64,000 bases of DNA from Pseudoips prasinana (GCA_951640165.1 OX621252.1:31269934-31333933); one strand, 5' to 3'; counted from the stretch's first letter, positions 10,893-22,231 are shown. Numbers and translations are program-made. The notes: generated by a model not told the origin, from the letters alone.

Positions 10893-13800
10893 TGTAACTA
10901 ACCATACTGGCTCGTCACGTTGAGATTATTCACATATCCTTCGTCCAGCTAATCGTACTATAATTTAGCTGGCGTGTTGCAAAATATCTTTTAAATGAAA
11001 CAAAATATAACAACTGATTTATAGTATTTTAATTCGTATTATGCCTGATTATCAAATTTAGACTAATCGATGCAAATATGTGTGGAACAAGCTTAACATT
11101 AGTTCAATTATCGTAATAATTTACATATAGGGACATCACTAGTTACCATAAAGATTAGTCACTTCTCTAATCTTGAAATCGACCAATGGGAACAGTTATA
11201 GAACTACCGGGAAAAATTATTGTTTCACAAAACAGCTACTTATTATTCATATACAATAATGGATAATGTATTAATAAATTTATATGTGTAATATAATACT
11301 AACTGTCGTTTTGATAGAAGATTAACTATTTATTTTTATGTGATTATGCAGATTACATTTATTTAATTAATGAGACTGACCGGATGTGGCATTATTGACG
11401 ACGCATTTTTGGCAAGATGGGGAACTGTCAAGAGAATGGCGGCGCTTCGCGCTAGACGCTAACGAAAGAAAAAGTTGTTTCAGAAGTTTTAAGTGTGGTT
11501 TCAGGAGTCCTATAGAAGATTTAGGAGCGAGCGTCGTTTCTGGTGTAATTAGAGTGGAGGATCGGCTGAATATTGGTTGTATCATTTATTTTAAAGGAGA
11601 GATAATGAAGGAAGCGTCATCTCGTGTTGGTTGGTAAGCTTTGAACACAGGTGAGGCTTTTTACTTTTATTTACAATGTTACATTATTACGTATGCTCGA
11701 TAACTTTAGTTGAGTCTAGATGGTAAAACAATTCTATTTTCATTCACGGATATGTTGGGATGAATGAGGATGATGTCCCAAAGTTGTATTACTTATGTAT
11801 TTATAAGACAAATACTTTAAAACTAATTCTATGTTTAAACTAACTAGACGATAGAACCAGAATTATATCTATTATTGAATGAAAGCTATCAATGTTAGAT
11901 AGTAATTAATATAATAACTTTAATTAAAAGTTCCTGAATTATTAACTGAGTTAATAGCAGTTAACTATTTACCTGATGTTAAATCCCTTATAGGGTTAGT
12001 TTTGAATACATGTACTATCAGTGGAAGAGAAAACTGATGTCTTGTTTGTTTAAGACCGGTCACTGACAGTCTTATTTAGTTCTCTATGGAATATAGTAGA
12101 GGCTATTCTACAACAGCAAACATGACGTGCTGTGTTTAGGATTAACCGGAAATATTAAGTTTCATAATGATGTCTTGGTACTTAAGGCTGGCTGGCAAAG
12201 CAGTCTTCAAAGGGTCTATGGAAGATTAGTAGAACCTTTACAAAAGTTCCAATGATGTTATTATGCAACATCTCTACCTACCATGTTGAAGATCAAGAGA
12301 TCATTGATTTTTGACATTAATCACAAATGTTTAATAACACACCTTCAAAGTATTGATTATACTAATATTGACTCAGTTAATAGTCATATAAGTGGTTCCA
12401 ATTAGAATCATATTCAGATTTTCTTACTGATATTGAATGCTTTCATATCAAGCAGTCATTACTTGGGTAATGAATACAAAGAATTAAATCTTCATAAGTG
12501 ATACAAGATAGTATTATTTATACAATTGATGTTGAAGTTCAAGAATTGTTGAACCTTGACAGGAATGCGAAGTTCCTTGAGCAGATGACTCAAATAATAA
12601 TAATACAATGATGAAGTATTATTATGGGTTGACTTTGTTAACAGTCAAACCAGTGGTTGCGATTAGAACCATTTTCAAATTAACTTGCTTATATTGAATA
12701 AGCTTTCTGAAGATATTACAACATTGGTGAATCCAAGAAGTTACTTATGACAAATTAAGGCTTCTGTGTTATTACATAAGGTTAATTATAAATATTATCC
12801 ATATATAAATGTTTTCCTTGATATAATATATATATATATTATGAACTAGAGTCATATATATTTTTGTAATAAATAAGTAAAGGATAGGGTAGTCAAAAGA
12901 ATAAGCCCTCTCATGTCTCTTGTTTTCAAAGGACATTGACTATGACTAACAACCTACACAGACCTTTCTGTAATTAGAATAAAAGAGTACCCATATTAAG
13001 GACAATTGTTGTCCAGAGGCGGAGGAAGTCTTGACCCTATGGAGCCGGAGACTACTGTATAATCGCGGGGAGATTTGGGCGAGTACCATAGCCGCAAATA
13101 AAATAATATTGAATATTATGATATTCTAGTATAATCTACAAACAAGCTAGAATGATCTAGAAAATATATAAAGTCAATCTCAACAATATTTTAAGGAAAA
13201 CATATATACTATGGCTGAATTAAACTATTATATTTCAAGATGTGTGAATTAAAACAAACAATTCATTTAGGAAACATACATATAATCTAATTAGACAATA
13301 CCAACAAAACATTCATTCAACAGGACTTATCAAATAACATAATATCCTCTTATGAAAATAAGTTATACTCCAATAAGAAGTAGTATGAAACCTTTATGTT
13401 TATCAGAGAAATTATAGAATTAAAACTACATATTTATGGTCTTATATATTGAAATAAAGTTTTAATAAGATTTTAGATAACATTATGGTAATTAATTTAG
13501 GGTAAACTAGGCTTCATTAGTTCAGTCACTCTTGTACAATTACATAAGTTTAGAAAGTTTATTTATGATTAGGATAAAGTTAATTTAGGATTGATTGGTT
13601 TGTTCTCCTTTTCAAAAAGTTCTTGGATTACTATTTGCAACATAGGTTCCTACCATACTAGACGAATCACTGGCCAATTTAAATCAACTTGTTTCAATCA
13701 AATCCAGCAAGAATATAAATTCATGATTTAAGTTAAGAAAATTTAGGATCATATTAGTATCAAGGAGTATTCCTTATTAGACACATAAGAGTTAGGTTCA

Positions 13801-13906
13801 GTTAGATACTAAATTGTATGCCGTTAGTTAGGATGATCAGGTACAATGTTAGGGAACACATCAAATAAAAAGAATTTAGAATTAGGGGGTAGGGTGGCGA
13901 GGTACA
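10893..13906 (+). repeat. 3' LTR
   Basis: 3,014 bp, TGTAAC to GGTACA. It is uninterrupted and serves as the empty-site reference for the SINE in the 5' copy. It carries the same 83-codon frame (11386-11637) and the same CAG|GTGAGG donor-like site (11648-11656) as the 5' LTR. Confidence 0.88.
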
Positions 13907-13910
13907 AATA

Positions 13911-14122
13911 CGAGCCCGTCTTCGATTCCCACCCAGGACAGATATTTGAGTGCATGAACAGATTTGTTTGTCCTGAGTCTGGGTGTAATTTATCTGTATA
14001 AGTATGTATTTACAAAAGAAAAGTAGTATATGTAGTATATCAGCTATCTGTTTTCCATAGAACAAGCTCTGCTTAGCTTAGGTTCAGATGGCCGTGTGTA
14101 AATAATGTCCTAGGATATTATT
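13911..14122 (+). repeat. SINE-B, 5'-damaged
   Basis: It begins near the B-box region (TTCGATTCCCACCCAGGACA), then has the family body (AAAAGTAGTATA, GAACAAGCTCTGCTTAG, GGCCGTGTGTAAATAATG) and an ATT-rich tail. The A-box half is missing. It abuts the right target duplication of the LTR element. Confidence 0.75.
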
Positions 14123-14174
14123 ATTATTTAATTATTCTCTACATGTGACTGGATCAAGTTTTAAGATATTTTTG

Positions 14175-14860
14175 CATATCGACGCCGTAGAGTGATAACC
14201 TCAGAAGTGTTCACGAGCTCACTTTTCAGGAGCACTTCCGAGGTAGGTACGGCAGACTCGGGATCGGGAGCGAGCCGATCCCACTCGTAGACGGTGGAGG
14301 CGTCGGGGTGGCGGCGGCAACCCAACTCTCCTCGGAGCTGTGGTGGCAGTATGAGAAGTGTCCTCTACTGCCGCTATGAAAGCAGCTCCGGGAAGATAGC
14401 GACCTGTCTGTGGCAAAGTCGCTATGCCGGACTGGCAGGAGCCGGCAATAGGGGGGGGGGGGGCAATCCCAAGCCTTCCCAGGGTGCGTGTCCCGACCAT
14501 CTGGGACATGGCGCAAAAGGGGAGCACCGGAGCAGCATACCCGCGTTTTCGGGGCTCCTCCCATCAGGCGCCAAGACATATCCACGGCAGGTAGGTTTAG
14601 TCGGTGCGAGACCGACATACCCACCCGCAGACACTTTTTGCGGGTGGCATGCGTAGGGATTCCCCATGCCTTAACAAAAAAAAAATGTACGGCAGACTGA
14701 ATGCGAGGTTCTCACATATTATGATCGAAGATGGCGTTAGGAGTGTCAGAAGCTCAGTGAAGTCGAAATATGCATTTCGAGGTTTTCTTTTAAAACATGC
14801 AAAGAAGCTAATTTAGTTAAAATTTGACATTCGAGGTTTTCACTCTACGACGTCGATATG
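14175..14860. mobile_element. MITE with CATATCGACG ends, split by a LINE
   Basis: The left end CATATCGACGCCGTAGAGTG and right end CACTCTACGACGTCGATATG form near-perfect inverted repeats, continued by AACCTC on the left and GAGGTT on the right. Removing the LINE and one 12-bp duplication leaves about 246 bp with no coding capacity. The superfamily is unknown. Confidence 0.65.
14259..14686 (+). mobile_element. R1-like LINE, 3' end fragment
   Basis: A GC-rich 428-bp segment ending in a poly(A) run at 14675-14685. GTACGGCAGACT flanks it at 14247-14258 and 14687-14698, so it is a 5'-truncated retrotransposition event. It is homologous in the opposite orientation to 16370-16954, which reaches into the polymerase C terminus. 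This copy is mostly 3' untranslated sequence and includes a run of 13 G at about 14451-14463. Confidence 0.85.
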
Positions 14861-15211
14861 GAGAAGTAGATTCCCATACAATCGGGATCTTGTTTCTTTT
14901 CATAAATGTGTTTGTGTGCTTGTCAATAAAATTATGACAGGATTTACCGGTAGGTGGTGCTGCGATCAGCTTCATGTTTCTTTTTTTAACTTTAGTGCAA
15001 GGCAACACTATTCGGCCCCCTTGTCTTTTATAAATACTGATGGATAGGATCACTGAATTGTAATTTATGATATGTGTATGTATATGTAGAGCAACCTTTA
15101 TTAAACTTTCTAAGTAATATGTTACCTTTTCTGTCATTGCCTATTAAATTCGTCTATTAATAAAATAACTATCTACCAAACACGCTAAATAATTTAATAT
15201 TTTTTTTATGT
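14861..15211. other. unassigned sequence
   Basis: AT-rich, with no recognised repeat. A 106-codon frame on the - strand (14817-15137) has no recognisable domain and overlaps the MITE end, so I do not call a gene. Confidence 0.4.
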
Positions 15212-15389
15212 ATTGTGGACACGGGTCTCAATCGCGATAACGATTTTAGGCAAATCCACACCAGCAGTGGTCACAGGTCGACGGTCGACCCGTGACCACG
15301 GCTGGTGCAATCCATGCCGAAATGTCGGGTAAGCTAAAGGTAATGATTTGCCTTAAATCGTTATCACGATTGAAACCCGTGTCCACAAT
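15212..15389. mobile_element. palindromic MITE with ATTGTGGACACGGGT ends
   Basis: The left arm ATTGTGGACACGGGTCTCAA and the right arm (ending ACCCGTGTCCACAAT) pair over about 55 bp. In the centre a second GC-rich inverted repeat (GGTCGACGGTCGACC) completes a long hairpin. A second copy of the left arm alone lies at 54737-54785. Confidence 0.7.
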
Positions 15390-15465
15390 GTATAAAAATG
15401 TGTACAAATCGCGAAAGTTTAAAAACATTATTAATTTTGCAATAAAGAGACATTACAAATGTTAA

Positions 15466-15800
15466 AAATAATATCTAGGGACAATGTCACACAGATCATC
15501 CTAGCCCCAAACTAAGCAAAGCTTGTACTATGGGTACCAGGCGACGATATACATACTTAAATAGATAGATAAATACTTAAATACATAGAAAACATCCAGG
15601 ACTCAGAAACAAATATTCGTGCTCATCACACAAATACAAATATTTGTGTGATGAGCACGAATATTTGTTTCTGAGTCCTGGATGTCCTACAAAGCTGGTG
15701 GTCCTGGGTTCAATCCCGGTAAGTGCAAACACTTACCGGGATCGAACCCAGGACCACCAGCTTTGTAGGCAGGAGCACTACCAACTAGGCTACGGTGACC
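15466..15800 (-). repeat. SINE-A rearranged into two abutting hairpins
   Basis: The tail and body run normally from 15466. Then 15592-15635 is followed by its exact 44-nt reverse complement at 15642-15685 (6-nt loop). Directly adjacent, 15686-15725 is followed by its reverse complement at 15730-15769 (40 nt, one mismatch, 4-nt loop). The remaining head (15770-15800) is in normal order. The first hairpin duplicates body sequence, and the second duplicates the B-box region. Confidence 0.85.
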
Positions 15801-16147
15801 AAATGTATTCCTTGTAACTGCAAAATTCCAAGTAACTTCGGTGGAAAAGTTCCAACAAACCAGTCTAAATTGAAAGAAAAAGAGATCTAGTTAATACATT
15901 ACTACAATAAACCACTTGCGGCTAACATCGCGGGGCGTACCTAGCTTGTATATTAAAACAAAGAACGGCGAGACCACCTCTGTTAGTTACACTGCTGTAC
16001 ATCTCTGTCTGTTGATATGCCTATTAAGATTTCCTACGGCAATTTACGCGTCAAAAGCTCCAAGTCTCAAACTATGTTATTAACTAGAGAAGTAAGCAGT
16101 TATCTTGTTTAGCAATAAGATATACGCTCGATGCAAAGATTGCACAC
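15801..16147. other. unassigned sequence
   Basis: No long frame and no repeat partner seen. Confidence 0.4.
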
Positions 16148-16195
16148 AATAATGCCAGACCTTGTCGAATGCTTTAGCCAAATCGTTGAATATAT
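16148..16195 (-). pseudogene. tiny reverse-transcriptase remnant
   Basis: Read on the - strand, this stretch encodes NDLAKAFDKVWH, which matches the RT motif containing the first catalytic Asp of non-LTR elements (xDLxKAFD). No flanking RT motifs are readable, so it is a short relic or a chance match. Confidence 0.35.
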
Positions 16196-16289
16196 GGTTA
16201 CATTCCCACTATGGATCATGGATCTATGGGTCCATATATCTCTGTATCCATATAATACTGTCAACAATGCGAATTTGAACATATTAATT

Positions 16290-17092
16290 CGGTGGGGCTT
16301 TCGGCCCAGAAAGAATAATAGGACCACTCCATATCATCCCGTGGGTGTCGTAAAAGGCAACTAAGGGTTTTTTTTTGATAAGGCAGGAGGAATGCCTACG
16401 CATCCTACCCGTAAAAAGTGTTTGCGGATGGGTATGTCGGACTCGCACCGACTAAACCTAACCTGCCGTGGACTTCTCATGGCGCCTGATAGGTGGAGCC
16501 CCGGGAACACGGGTATGCTGCTCCGGTGTTCCCCTTTAGCGCCATATCACAGATGGTCGGGACACGTACCTTGGGAGGGCTATGGATTGCCCTCCCCTAT
16601 AGCCGACTCCTGCCAGTCCGGCACAGCGACTGCGCCACAAACAGATCGCTGTCTTCCCGGAGCTGCTTTCACGTGGTGGCAGTAGAGGACACTTCTCATA
16701 CTGCCACTGCAGCCCCGAGGAGAGATGGGCTACCGGCTGCTGCCGCCACCCCGAGCCTCTGTCTGCGAGCGCAATCGGCTCGCTCCCGATCCCGCTCGGC
16801 GGCCTCCTTCTAGAGCATGACTGCCTCACAGAAGGAGACCACGGCGTCCCATTTGGTGGAGTCGCGAGCCAGCATCGCATAAACGACTGCTTGCGGCGAA
16901 AGGTCCCGTCCGATCTCAGCGACCAGGACTCGTCTCTCGGCCTCCCAGGCCGGAAACTAAGGGTTACACCAGGTAGACGTGCAGCAGCGCCTCCTGTGTA
17001 CAAACTACCAGCTCACCGCGGTCGCCAACTTTCATACCAAGCGCAGCAAAGTTTGGAGAGAGGGAACCTTTGGGGTAGGCCTATGTCCGGGT
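16290..17092 (+). repeat. SINE-E (RTE-tailed repeat), split by a LINE
   Basis: The left part (to 16369) carries CCCGTGGGTGTCGTAAAAGG. The right part (16955-17092) continues with CACCAGGTAGACGTGCAGC and ends GGTAGGCCTATGTCCGGG, an RTE-like 3' end. The same order appears on the - strand at 46205-46870 and 51967-52175. An R1-like LINE occupies the gap. Confidence 0.65.
16370..16954 (-). mobile_element. R1-like LINE, 3' end with polymerase C terminus
   Basis: 585 bp in - orientation with its poly(A) seen as T(n) at 16370-16375. AACTAAGGGTT flanks it at 16359-16369 and 16955-16965. From about 16955 down to 16810 the - strand encodes RRVLVAEIGRDLSPQAVV and then WDAVVSFCEAVML. This is a C-terminal signature I recognise from R1-clade insect non-LTR polymerases. 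An in-frame TAG follows at 16811-16813, where the family normally reads QKEAAER. The rest is GC-rich 3' untranslated sequence shared with 14259-14686 and 31269-31594. Confidence 0.8.
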
Positions 17093-17317
17093 AAATTAAT
17101 GTATTAAATAACGCATGAAAATTGAATATATTAATAATTATACAATATAAAAAAAGTGAGTGAAGAAGTGTCAAAGTGAGTAATATAATTATTATAATTG
17201 TCTGAAGACACCGTCATTGTTATAATTTTAAGTTATAATTGTAATTCGTACTTGTTTAAAAACTTAATATCTGTATTTTTACCAATTGTCTGAATAAAGG
17301 GCTTATTTATTTATTCA

Positions 17318-17640
17318 CTAGTTGTGCCCCGCGGTTTTACCTGCGTTTAATTTTATAAATTATCATAGCTCCTCCCCCGTAACTGATAGCGGGATAATAT
17401 GTACCTATATGTTGACCCGACCTCTTAGTAATATTCATGCAAAATTTGAAGTAATTCCATCCAGTACTTTTTGAGTTTATCCCGGACATACATACAGACA
17501 AACAGCCACACAGACAAAAATTCTAAAAACTATAATTTTTGCTTCGAAATCGATTGTAGATCACGCCCCAAGTATCCTTTTAAAAAAATATTCAATGTAC
17601 AGTTTTGCCTTTCCTACGATTTTATTATATGTATTTATTT
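17318..17640 (+). repeat. RTE-like 3' repeat, second copy
   Basis: It matches 868-1182 from GTGCCCCGCGGTTTTACC through AATTCTAAAAACTATA to CCTACGATTTTATTA, with scattered substitutions. A further short RTE-type end (TGTCCAGTAGTGGACGACAT) follows at 17642-17690. Confidence 0.65.
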
Positions 17641-17699
17641 TATGTCCAGTAGTGGACGACATCAGGCTGATGGTGAATCTTACCATCGATAAGAAGAAG

Positions 17700-18400
17700 A
17701 AGATAAAATTGATATAGATTGCGTAAATAAAATAAAATATTTGGCTAGGGAAGAAAATGAGGACTACGTTTGTATAGCAAAATGGCAGCTAGTATTGGCT
17801 CTTAAATAAATATGATGTACGGGAAGCCCACGAAATTTCCGATTTCTGTTAATCTAAGCGACAAAAATCTCGGAGTCCCATTTTAGGACATCGCATAAAT
17901 AAAACGAAAATCTCTTGTTAGAATCATGAAAGTTCCTACCAGTACAAAAATATATTAGAGTGACCTTTTGACCTCCGTAAAATCGCTCCTTCGACCTTGT
18001 ATAAGCATTTATATTTATCGATACGACAAACGACCTCGTCTCGTTATTTATTTGAATGGGGTTCATAAATAAGTAATGCAATGTTTTCCGTGATCTAGGA
18101 GAATTTTCTTTGATATTTAAGGTTTTTGAAGTATGAATATTGGGTTGGAACTTAATCATATTTTGGTTGATATGGATAAGGAAAATTTAGTTGTTTCGCT
18201 ACCTATCATTCACAAAACGATTTCTTTAACCTTTTACTTCAACCTCCAAACATTGATTCTGGATAGATCACTAAATTACAGAAAAAATGCGTGAATTCAG
18301 TGCTGTACCACAATAGATCAGGAACTTATTACCTTGCCTCACATACCCTAGGTACTGCATCGTTCAAGATCTATGGACTCACAACGAAGAAGATTTATTA
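17700..18400. other. unassigned sequence
   Basis: AT-rich. A 101-codon - strand frame (17854-18159) has no recognisable domain. No repeat partner seen. Confidence 0.4.
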
Positions 18401-18647
18401 CCAACTAGGTGACGGTCACCGTAGCCTAGTTGGTAGTGCTCCTGCCTACGAAGCTGGTGGTCCTGGGTTCGAATCCTGGTAAGTGTAAATATTTGTGTGA
18501 TGAGCATGAATATTTTTTTCTGAGTCATGGATGTTTTCTATGTATTTAAGTAAATATTTATCTATCTATATAAGTATGTATATCGTCACCTGGTACCCAT
18601 AGTACAAGCTTTGCTTAGTTTGGGGCTAGGATGATCTGTGTGACATT

Positions 18648-21096
18648 CAAAGTCAAAGTCAAAGTAACTTTATTCCGTAAAAATTTTACATTTATGTGGA
18701 ATCGTCATATTTTTTTACCCTACCGTGCAGTGCATGACGTGGCAGCTACTGAGAAACACTGCCAGAAAACTCAGTAGGAATCCTTTTTTAAAATAAAATA
18801 TACTTAAGATTAATTACAATCATGTGTGTTGACTCAGAACAACTCCATCCCAAGCACTTTTATCACTTAAATAATCAGAAATTTTGTAATATGCCCTGCT
18901 ACACAATTTGGCTTTAATAATTCTTTTAAACTTATTCGTAGACAATTCTCTAATATCATTGGGAAGTTTGTTATAGAATCTTATACATTGCCCCATAAAA
19001 GAGTTACTTATTTTGTGGAGACGGGTAGTATGCAATATGAGATTATTCTTATATCTAGTATTTACATTATGTGTAATCGCTCCTTTTACAGAAGGAATCG
19101 ATATTTTTATGCACATATAGTAAGTTTTCATATATATACTGAGATGGTACAGTTAGAATGTTGACCTCTTTGAACTTTTCTCTTAGAGATACTCTCGGGC
19201 CAAGATTATAGATAGCTCTTACAGCTCTTTTTTGCAATATAAATATGGTGTTAATGTCAGCAGAGCTACCCCAGAGAAGAATTCCATAGGACATTACACT
19301 ATGAAAATAACTGAAATAAACCATTCTAGCTGTGTCAACATCAGTCAGCCGTCTAATAGTTTTCACTGCATATGCTGCAGAACTTAATTTGCCGGACAGT
19401 TTTTCTATTTGTGGGCTCCATTGTAGCTTTGAGTCAATAGTGATATCCAAGAACACAGTTGATTCAACAGGGTCCAACCTAGCTCCATTAAGTTGTACAT
19501 TGGTTGTCGCCTGTTTCACATTCGGTGTAGTGAATTTAATGACTTTAGTTTTCTTATCATTAAGCACAAGATTATTGGCATCAAACCAATGAACAACTTT
19601 AGAGATTGCATCATTAACATCGTCAAAATTGCCTAATTGTCGGTTTATTTTGAACGTCAGGGAAGTATCATCTGCAAACAACACAATCTCATGCTTATCC
19701 CTAACGTAGTAAGGTAAGTCATTTATATAAATTAAAAACAAAAATGGGCCCAGAATTGACCCCTGTGGGACGCCCATTACCACTGGAGATCCCGGAGATA
19801 TTTTACCGTTTATTTCGACCTTCTGAATTCTATTGCCCAAGTAAGAAGTCAGAAGTTCGAGAGCCTTGTTCCTAATACCGTAGTGGTGTAATTTTCTGAG
19901 CAGAGTATCATGATGAACGCAATCGAACGCTTTGGACAAATCGCAAAAGATACCTAATGCATCTTGCGAGTCTTCCCACGCCGCGAATATACTTTTTAAT
20001 AAGTTGACCCCTGCATCTATGGTTGAAATACCCTTTGTGAATCCAAACTGTTTCCGGTGTAGTAAATAATGTATATTAAAGTGTCTGAGCAGCTGGCTAA
20101 GCATAAGCTTTTCAAATATTTTACTAAGAGTGGGCAGCACGAAAACAGGTCGAAAATTTGAAGGGTCTGAAGTATCACCAGCTTTAAACAAAGGAATGAT
20201 TTTACTATACTTCATCAAGTCAGGAAATACACCTGATGCAACACAACAATTGAACATAATAGCTAAGTGTGGGGCGATTATAGTAATAATTGATGAAACA
20301 GTCTTAACAGATAGACCCCACAGATCCTTTGTGTTTTTCATATTAATACTCTTGAAAGCATTTAAAATATCTTTAGGGCTAACCACCAAAAATTCAAAAA
20401 CTGTGTCACACGACCCTACGCTTTGCTTGAGTATCTGCTCAACAGATGTAGAAGAACAAGAAAGAGAGTTAGTAAATATGACTGGAATATTCGAAATATA
20501 TTTTTCAAACTCAGTCGCAATCTCCAAGTCGCCTTTAATATCTATGTTGTTTATTACTAAGTTAAAATCACGACTACGTATTTTTGTTTTACCTGTCTCA
20601 GCATTAATTATCTTCCAAGTAGTTTTGATTATATTTGTAGAAGATTTAAGTATATTTTTTATGTGCAAAGATTTAGCAGCGGTACAGGCTCGTCTAAATG
20701 TTTTGGCATATTGTTTCACATATTCTTGAAAACCTGTATTATGATTATGGGATCTTTCTTCATACAATTCATACAACCGATTCCGACTTTTATAGATGCC
20801 TGGAGTTGCTCAATCACTGAATACCAGACGGTCACTTACAGACAGTTGTTTGGGTGTGAATATTGTGCAGAACTCATCATTAATTAAATTGAATAAAGAG
20901 TTGTACAAGTGATCCGGATTATCATGATAGGGCAGCCATGCTATTTGTTTTACTATATTACATTTAAATTTTTCTAAGCGGTTTTCACTAAATGGAATAT
21001 AGCTTATAAGTTTTCTTTTAATTTTTGGAGCATTTGAATAAGTTACCAACTGACCTGAATGATCTGACTGAATTTTATTGATTATTGATTTAAATA
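18648..21096 (-). mobile_element. CR1/Jockey-group LINE, 5'-truncated
   Basis: About 2.45 kb on the - strand. The 3' end is a (TTTGAC)n tail, seen as CAAAGTCAAAGTCAAAGTAA at 18648, following an AATAAAGTTAC-type end. The 5' end is lost within the endonuclease region. The insertion point lies inside SINE-A and only ATT is shared by the two flanks. The C-terminal layout and the short tail repeat fit the CR1/Daphne/Jockey group. The exact clade is not assigned. Confidence 0.85.
18820..21096 (-). pseudogene. LINE ORF2: endonuclease end, reverse transcriptase, C terminus
   Basis: Reading down the - strand, the first residues include QSDHSGQL, the SDH motif of the AP-like endonuclease. A TGA at 20810-20812 breaks the frame, which continues unchanged (569 codons open, 20776-19067). 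RT motifs follow in order: IFCDLSKAFDCVHHD, GVPQGSILGPFLF and LFADDTSLTF (FADD at about 19670). A frameshift near 19075-19095 shifts the C-terminal part (FYNKLPNDIRELS) into the frame ending at 18820. The protein copies element RNA into DNA at a nick made by the endonuclease. This copy cannot produce it because of the 5' truncation, one nonsense codon and one frameshift. Otherwise the RT core is well preserved, which suggests moderate age. Confidence 0.85.
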
Positions 21097-21140
21097 ATTA
21101 TCCCTAGATTATTATTATTATTATTATTAATTAAACAATG

Positions 21141-21640
21141 ATATGTCTATTCGTGTCTTTCATTGTGTGTACTATTTATATGCCTGTTTGTTTCCTGAAA
21201 AAGAAATGCATAAATAAGATAAGTATATGACGTCAATGTAGTCTATTCAAACTCAATTAGACACACTCATACTACTAGCTCCAGCGATAAATGTGTCACC
21301 GTGTTTCACTACTTTTTAATATTACAATCCAAGAATGTATGAACAATTATTATTATACAGCCAATTCAGCAAATAAAATATCGACTCGTGTTGACCGACT
21401 TTTTAAGTGATGACTTAAAAGATTTTTTAAGTATTTATATTATACTTAAAAGTATCCTTTATTTTTAAGGTTTGACTATAAAAATAAAGAAATCTTTTCA
21501 TTTACTCCAAAATAAGTCATTGAAAGTAAGTTTAACTTGGAAGTCTTATGACTGCGTGTTATTTGACTTCGACTTTTACTTGGTAATAAAACCACTTGAG
21601 TTTATTTTTCATTTTATTTTAATGGTGTAATGCTTATACT
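21141..21640. other. unassigned sequence
   Basis: AT-rich, no frame and no repeat partner noticed. Confidence 0.4.
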
Positions 21641-21850
21641 TGTGTCACAAGCCATCACCTAGAAGGCTTGTTAAACGGCTTAACGACTGTTATCTAATAA
21701 ATTCAGCCTTAACGTTTCCTCCGCAACACGAGAGGAGACGCTAAGAAATTAAACCACTTTAGCGGCCGCTCACCTATTGAGGGATCAGGCAGCTAGGTGT
21801 TTAACTTCTTCACCCATCGCTAACGGGTTGCACTGGCTGGTTATGCGCAT
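21640..21850 (-). repeat. repeat family F
   Basis: It contains GGCTTAACGACTG, CGAGAGGAGACGCTAAGAAA and GGCCGCTCACCTATTGAGGG. These are diverged forms of the reverse complement of family F (best copy 48310-48560). The function is unknown. It is possibly tRNA-derived. Confidence 0.5.
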
Positions 21851-22135
21851 CTGTATTAAAAGACTCACTACTAAATAAACTTGTACGTGACCACTCGTCT
21901 TTTCATAAACCTTACTGTTGCACGCCCGATATGGGTAACTGTTGATACTCAAAATTGTGTACCATCTACAACCATGTACACAGTTTTAGCAATAAAGAAA
22001 ACTTTGTCTATATCTTTGTCTTGACGCCGCACTCACTGTTGACAGCACCGCGACGACGCTTTGGGGGTCTTGTCGATTCGCATGTTTGTATGAGTGCGCC
22101 GTTTCGAGCGTTTGTCGCTGTGGTAGCGAGAAGCT
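21851..22135. other. unassigned sequence
   Basis: Moderately GC-rich around 22020-22130. Short overlapping frames on both strands, none recognisable. Confidence 0.35.
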
Positions 22136-22137
22136 GC

Positions 22138-22220
22138 TGCTGCTTGAGAAGACCCTTGAGGCAGCCTTTGTCCGCAGTAGACGTCTTTCAGCTGTCATGC
22201 TAATGATGATGATGAATGTT
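22138..22220 (+). repeat. RTE LINE 3' end fragment
   Basis: It carries GGCAGCCTTTGTCCGCAGTA, then GACGTCTTTCAGCTGTC and an ATGATGATG tail. This is a diverged copy of the last 80 bp of the RTE at 55513-58684, in + orientation. Confidence 0.65.
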
Positions 22221-22231
22221 ACTACATTAGT

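Larger units (their letters stand above)
1503..13906 (+). mobile_element. LARD-like non-coding LTR retrotransposon
   Basis: Two direct repeats start TGTAACTAACC and end CA, at 1503-4791 and 10893-13906. The left one carries a SINE. Removing that SINE and its duplication (275 bp) makes both exactly 3,014 bp, and by eye they differ at only about five positions. AATA flanks the element at 1499-1502 and 13907-13910. A purine-rich GAGCGGGGGAGC lies directly before the 3' repeat, and TGG-starting primer-site candidates lie 4-7 bases after the 5' repeat. The 6,101-bp interior has no frame longer than 145 codons, and none resembles gag, protease, RT or integrase. Known LARDs share long LTRs and a long non-coding centre and depend on proteins from an autonomous partner. 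No partner is visible here. The + orientation follows from the purine tract. The near identity of the repeats indicates recent insertion. Confidence 0.85.
18408..21140 (+). repeat. SINE-A interrupted by a LINE
   Basis: A full head and body at 18408-18647 (GGTCACCGTAGCCTAGTTGG, B box GGTTCGAATCC, ending TGTGACATT) are separated from their tail (ATTATCCCTAGATTATTATT at 21097-21140). The order matches uninterrupted SINE-A copies (TGTGACATTATCC at 830-841), so the LINE between them inserted into the SINE. Confidence 0.88.

Noticed and set aside
1503..13906. Large tandem or segmental duplication instead of an LTR element
   Set aside because: The repeats begin TG and end CA, AATA flanks the outside only, and the purine tract abuts the second copy. 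A simple duplication would not produce these together.
14219..14700. Multiple overlapping frames on both strands in a GC-rich block
   Set aside because: The block is the 3' untranslated end of an R1-like LINE with a poly(A) tail and a target duplication. GC-richness alone keeps the frames open.
20130..20729. 199-codon + strand frame
   Set aside because: It is antisense to the well-supported reverse-transcriptase frame of the LINE at 18648-21096.
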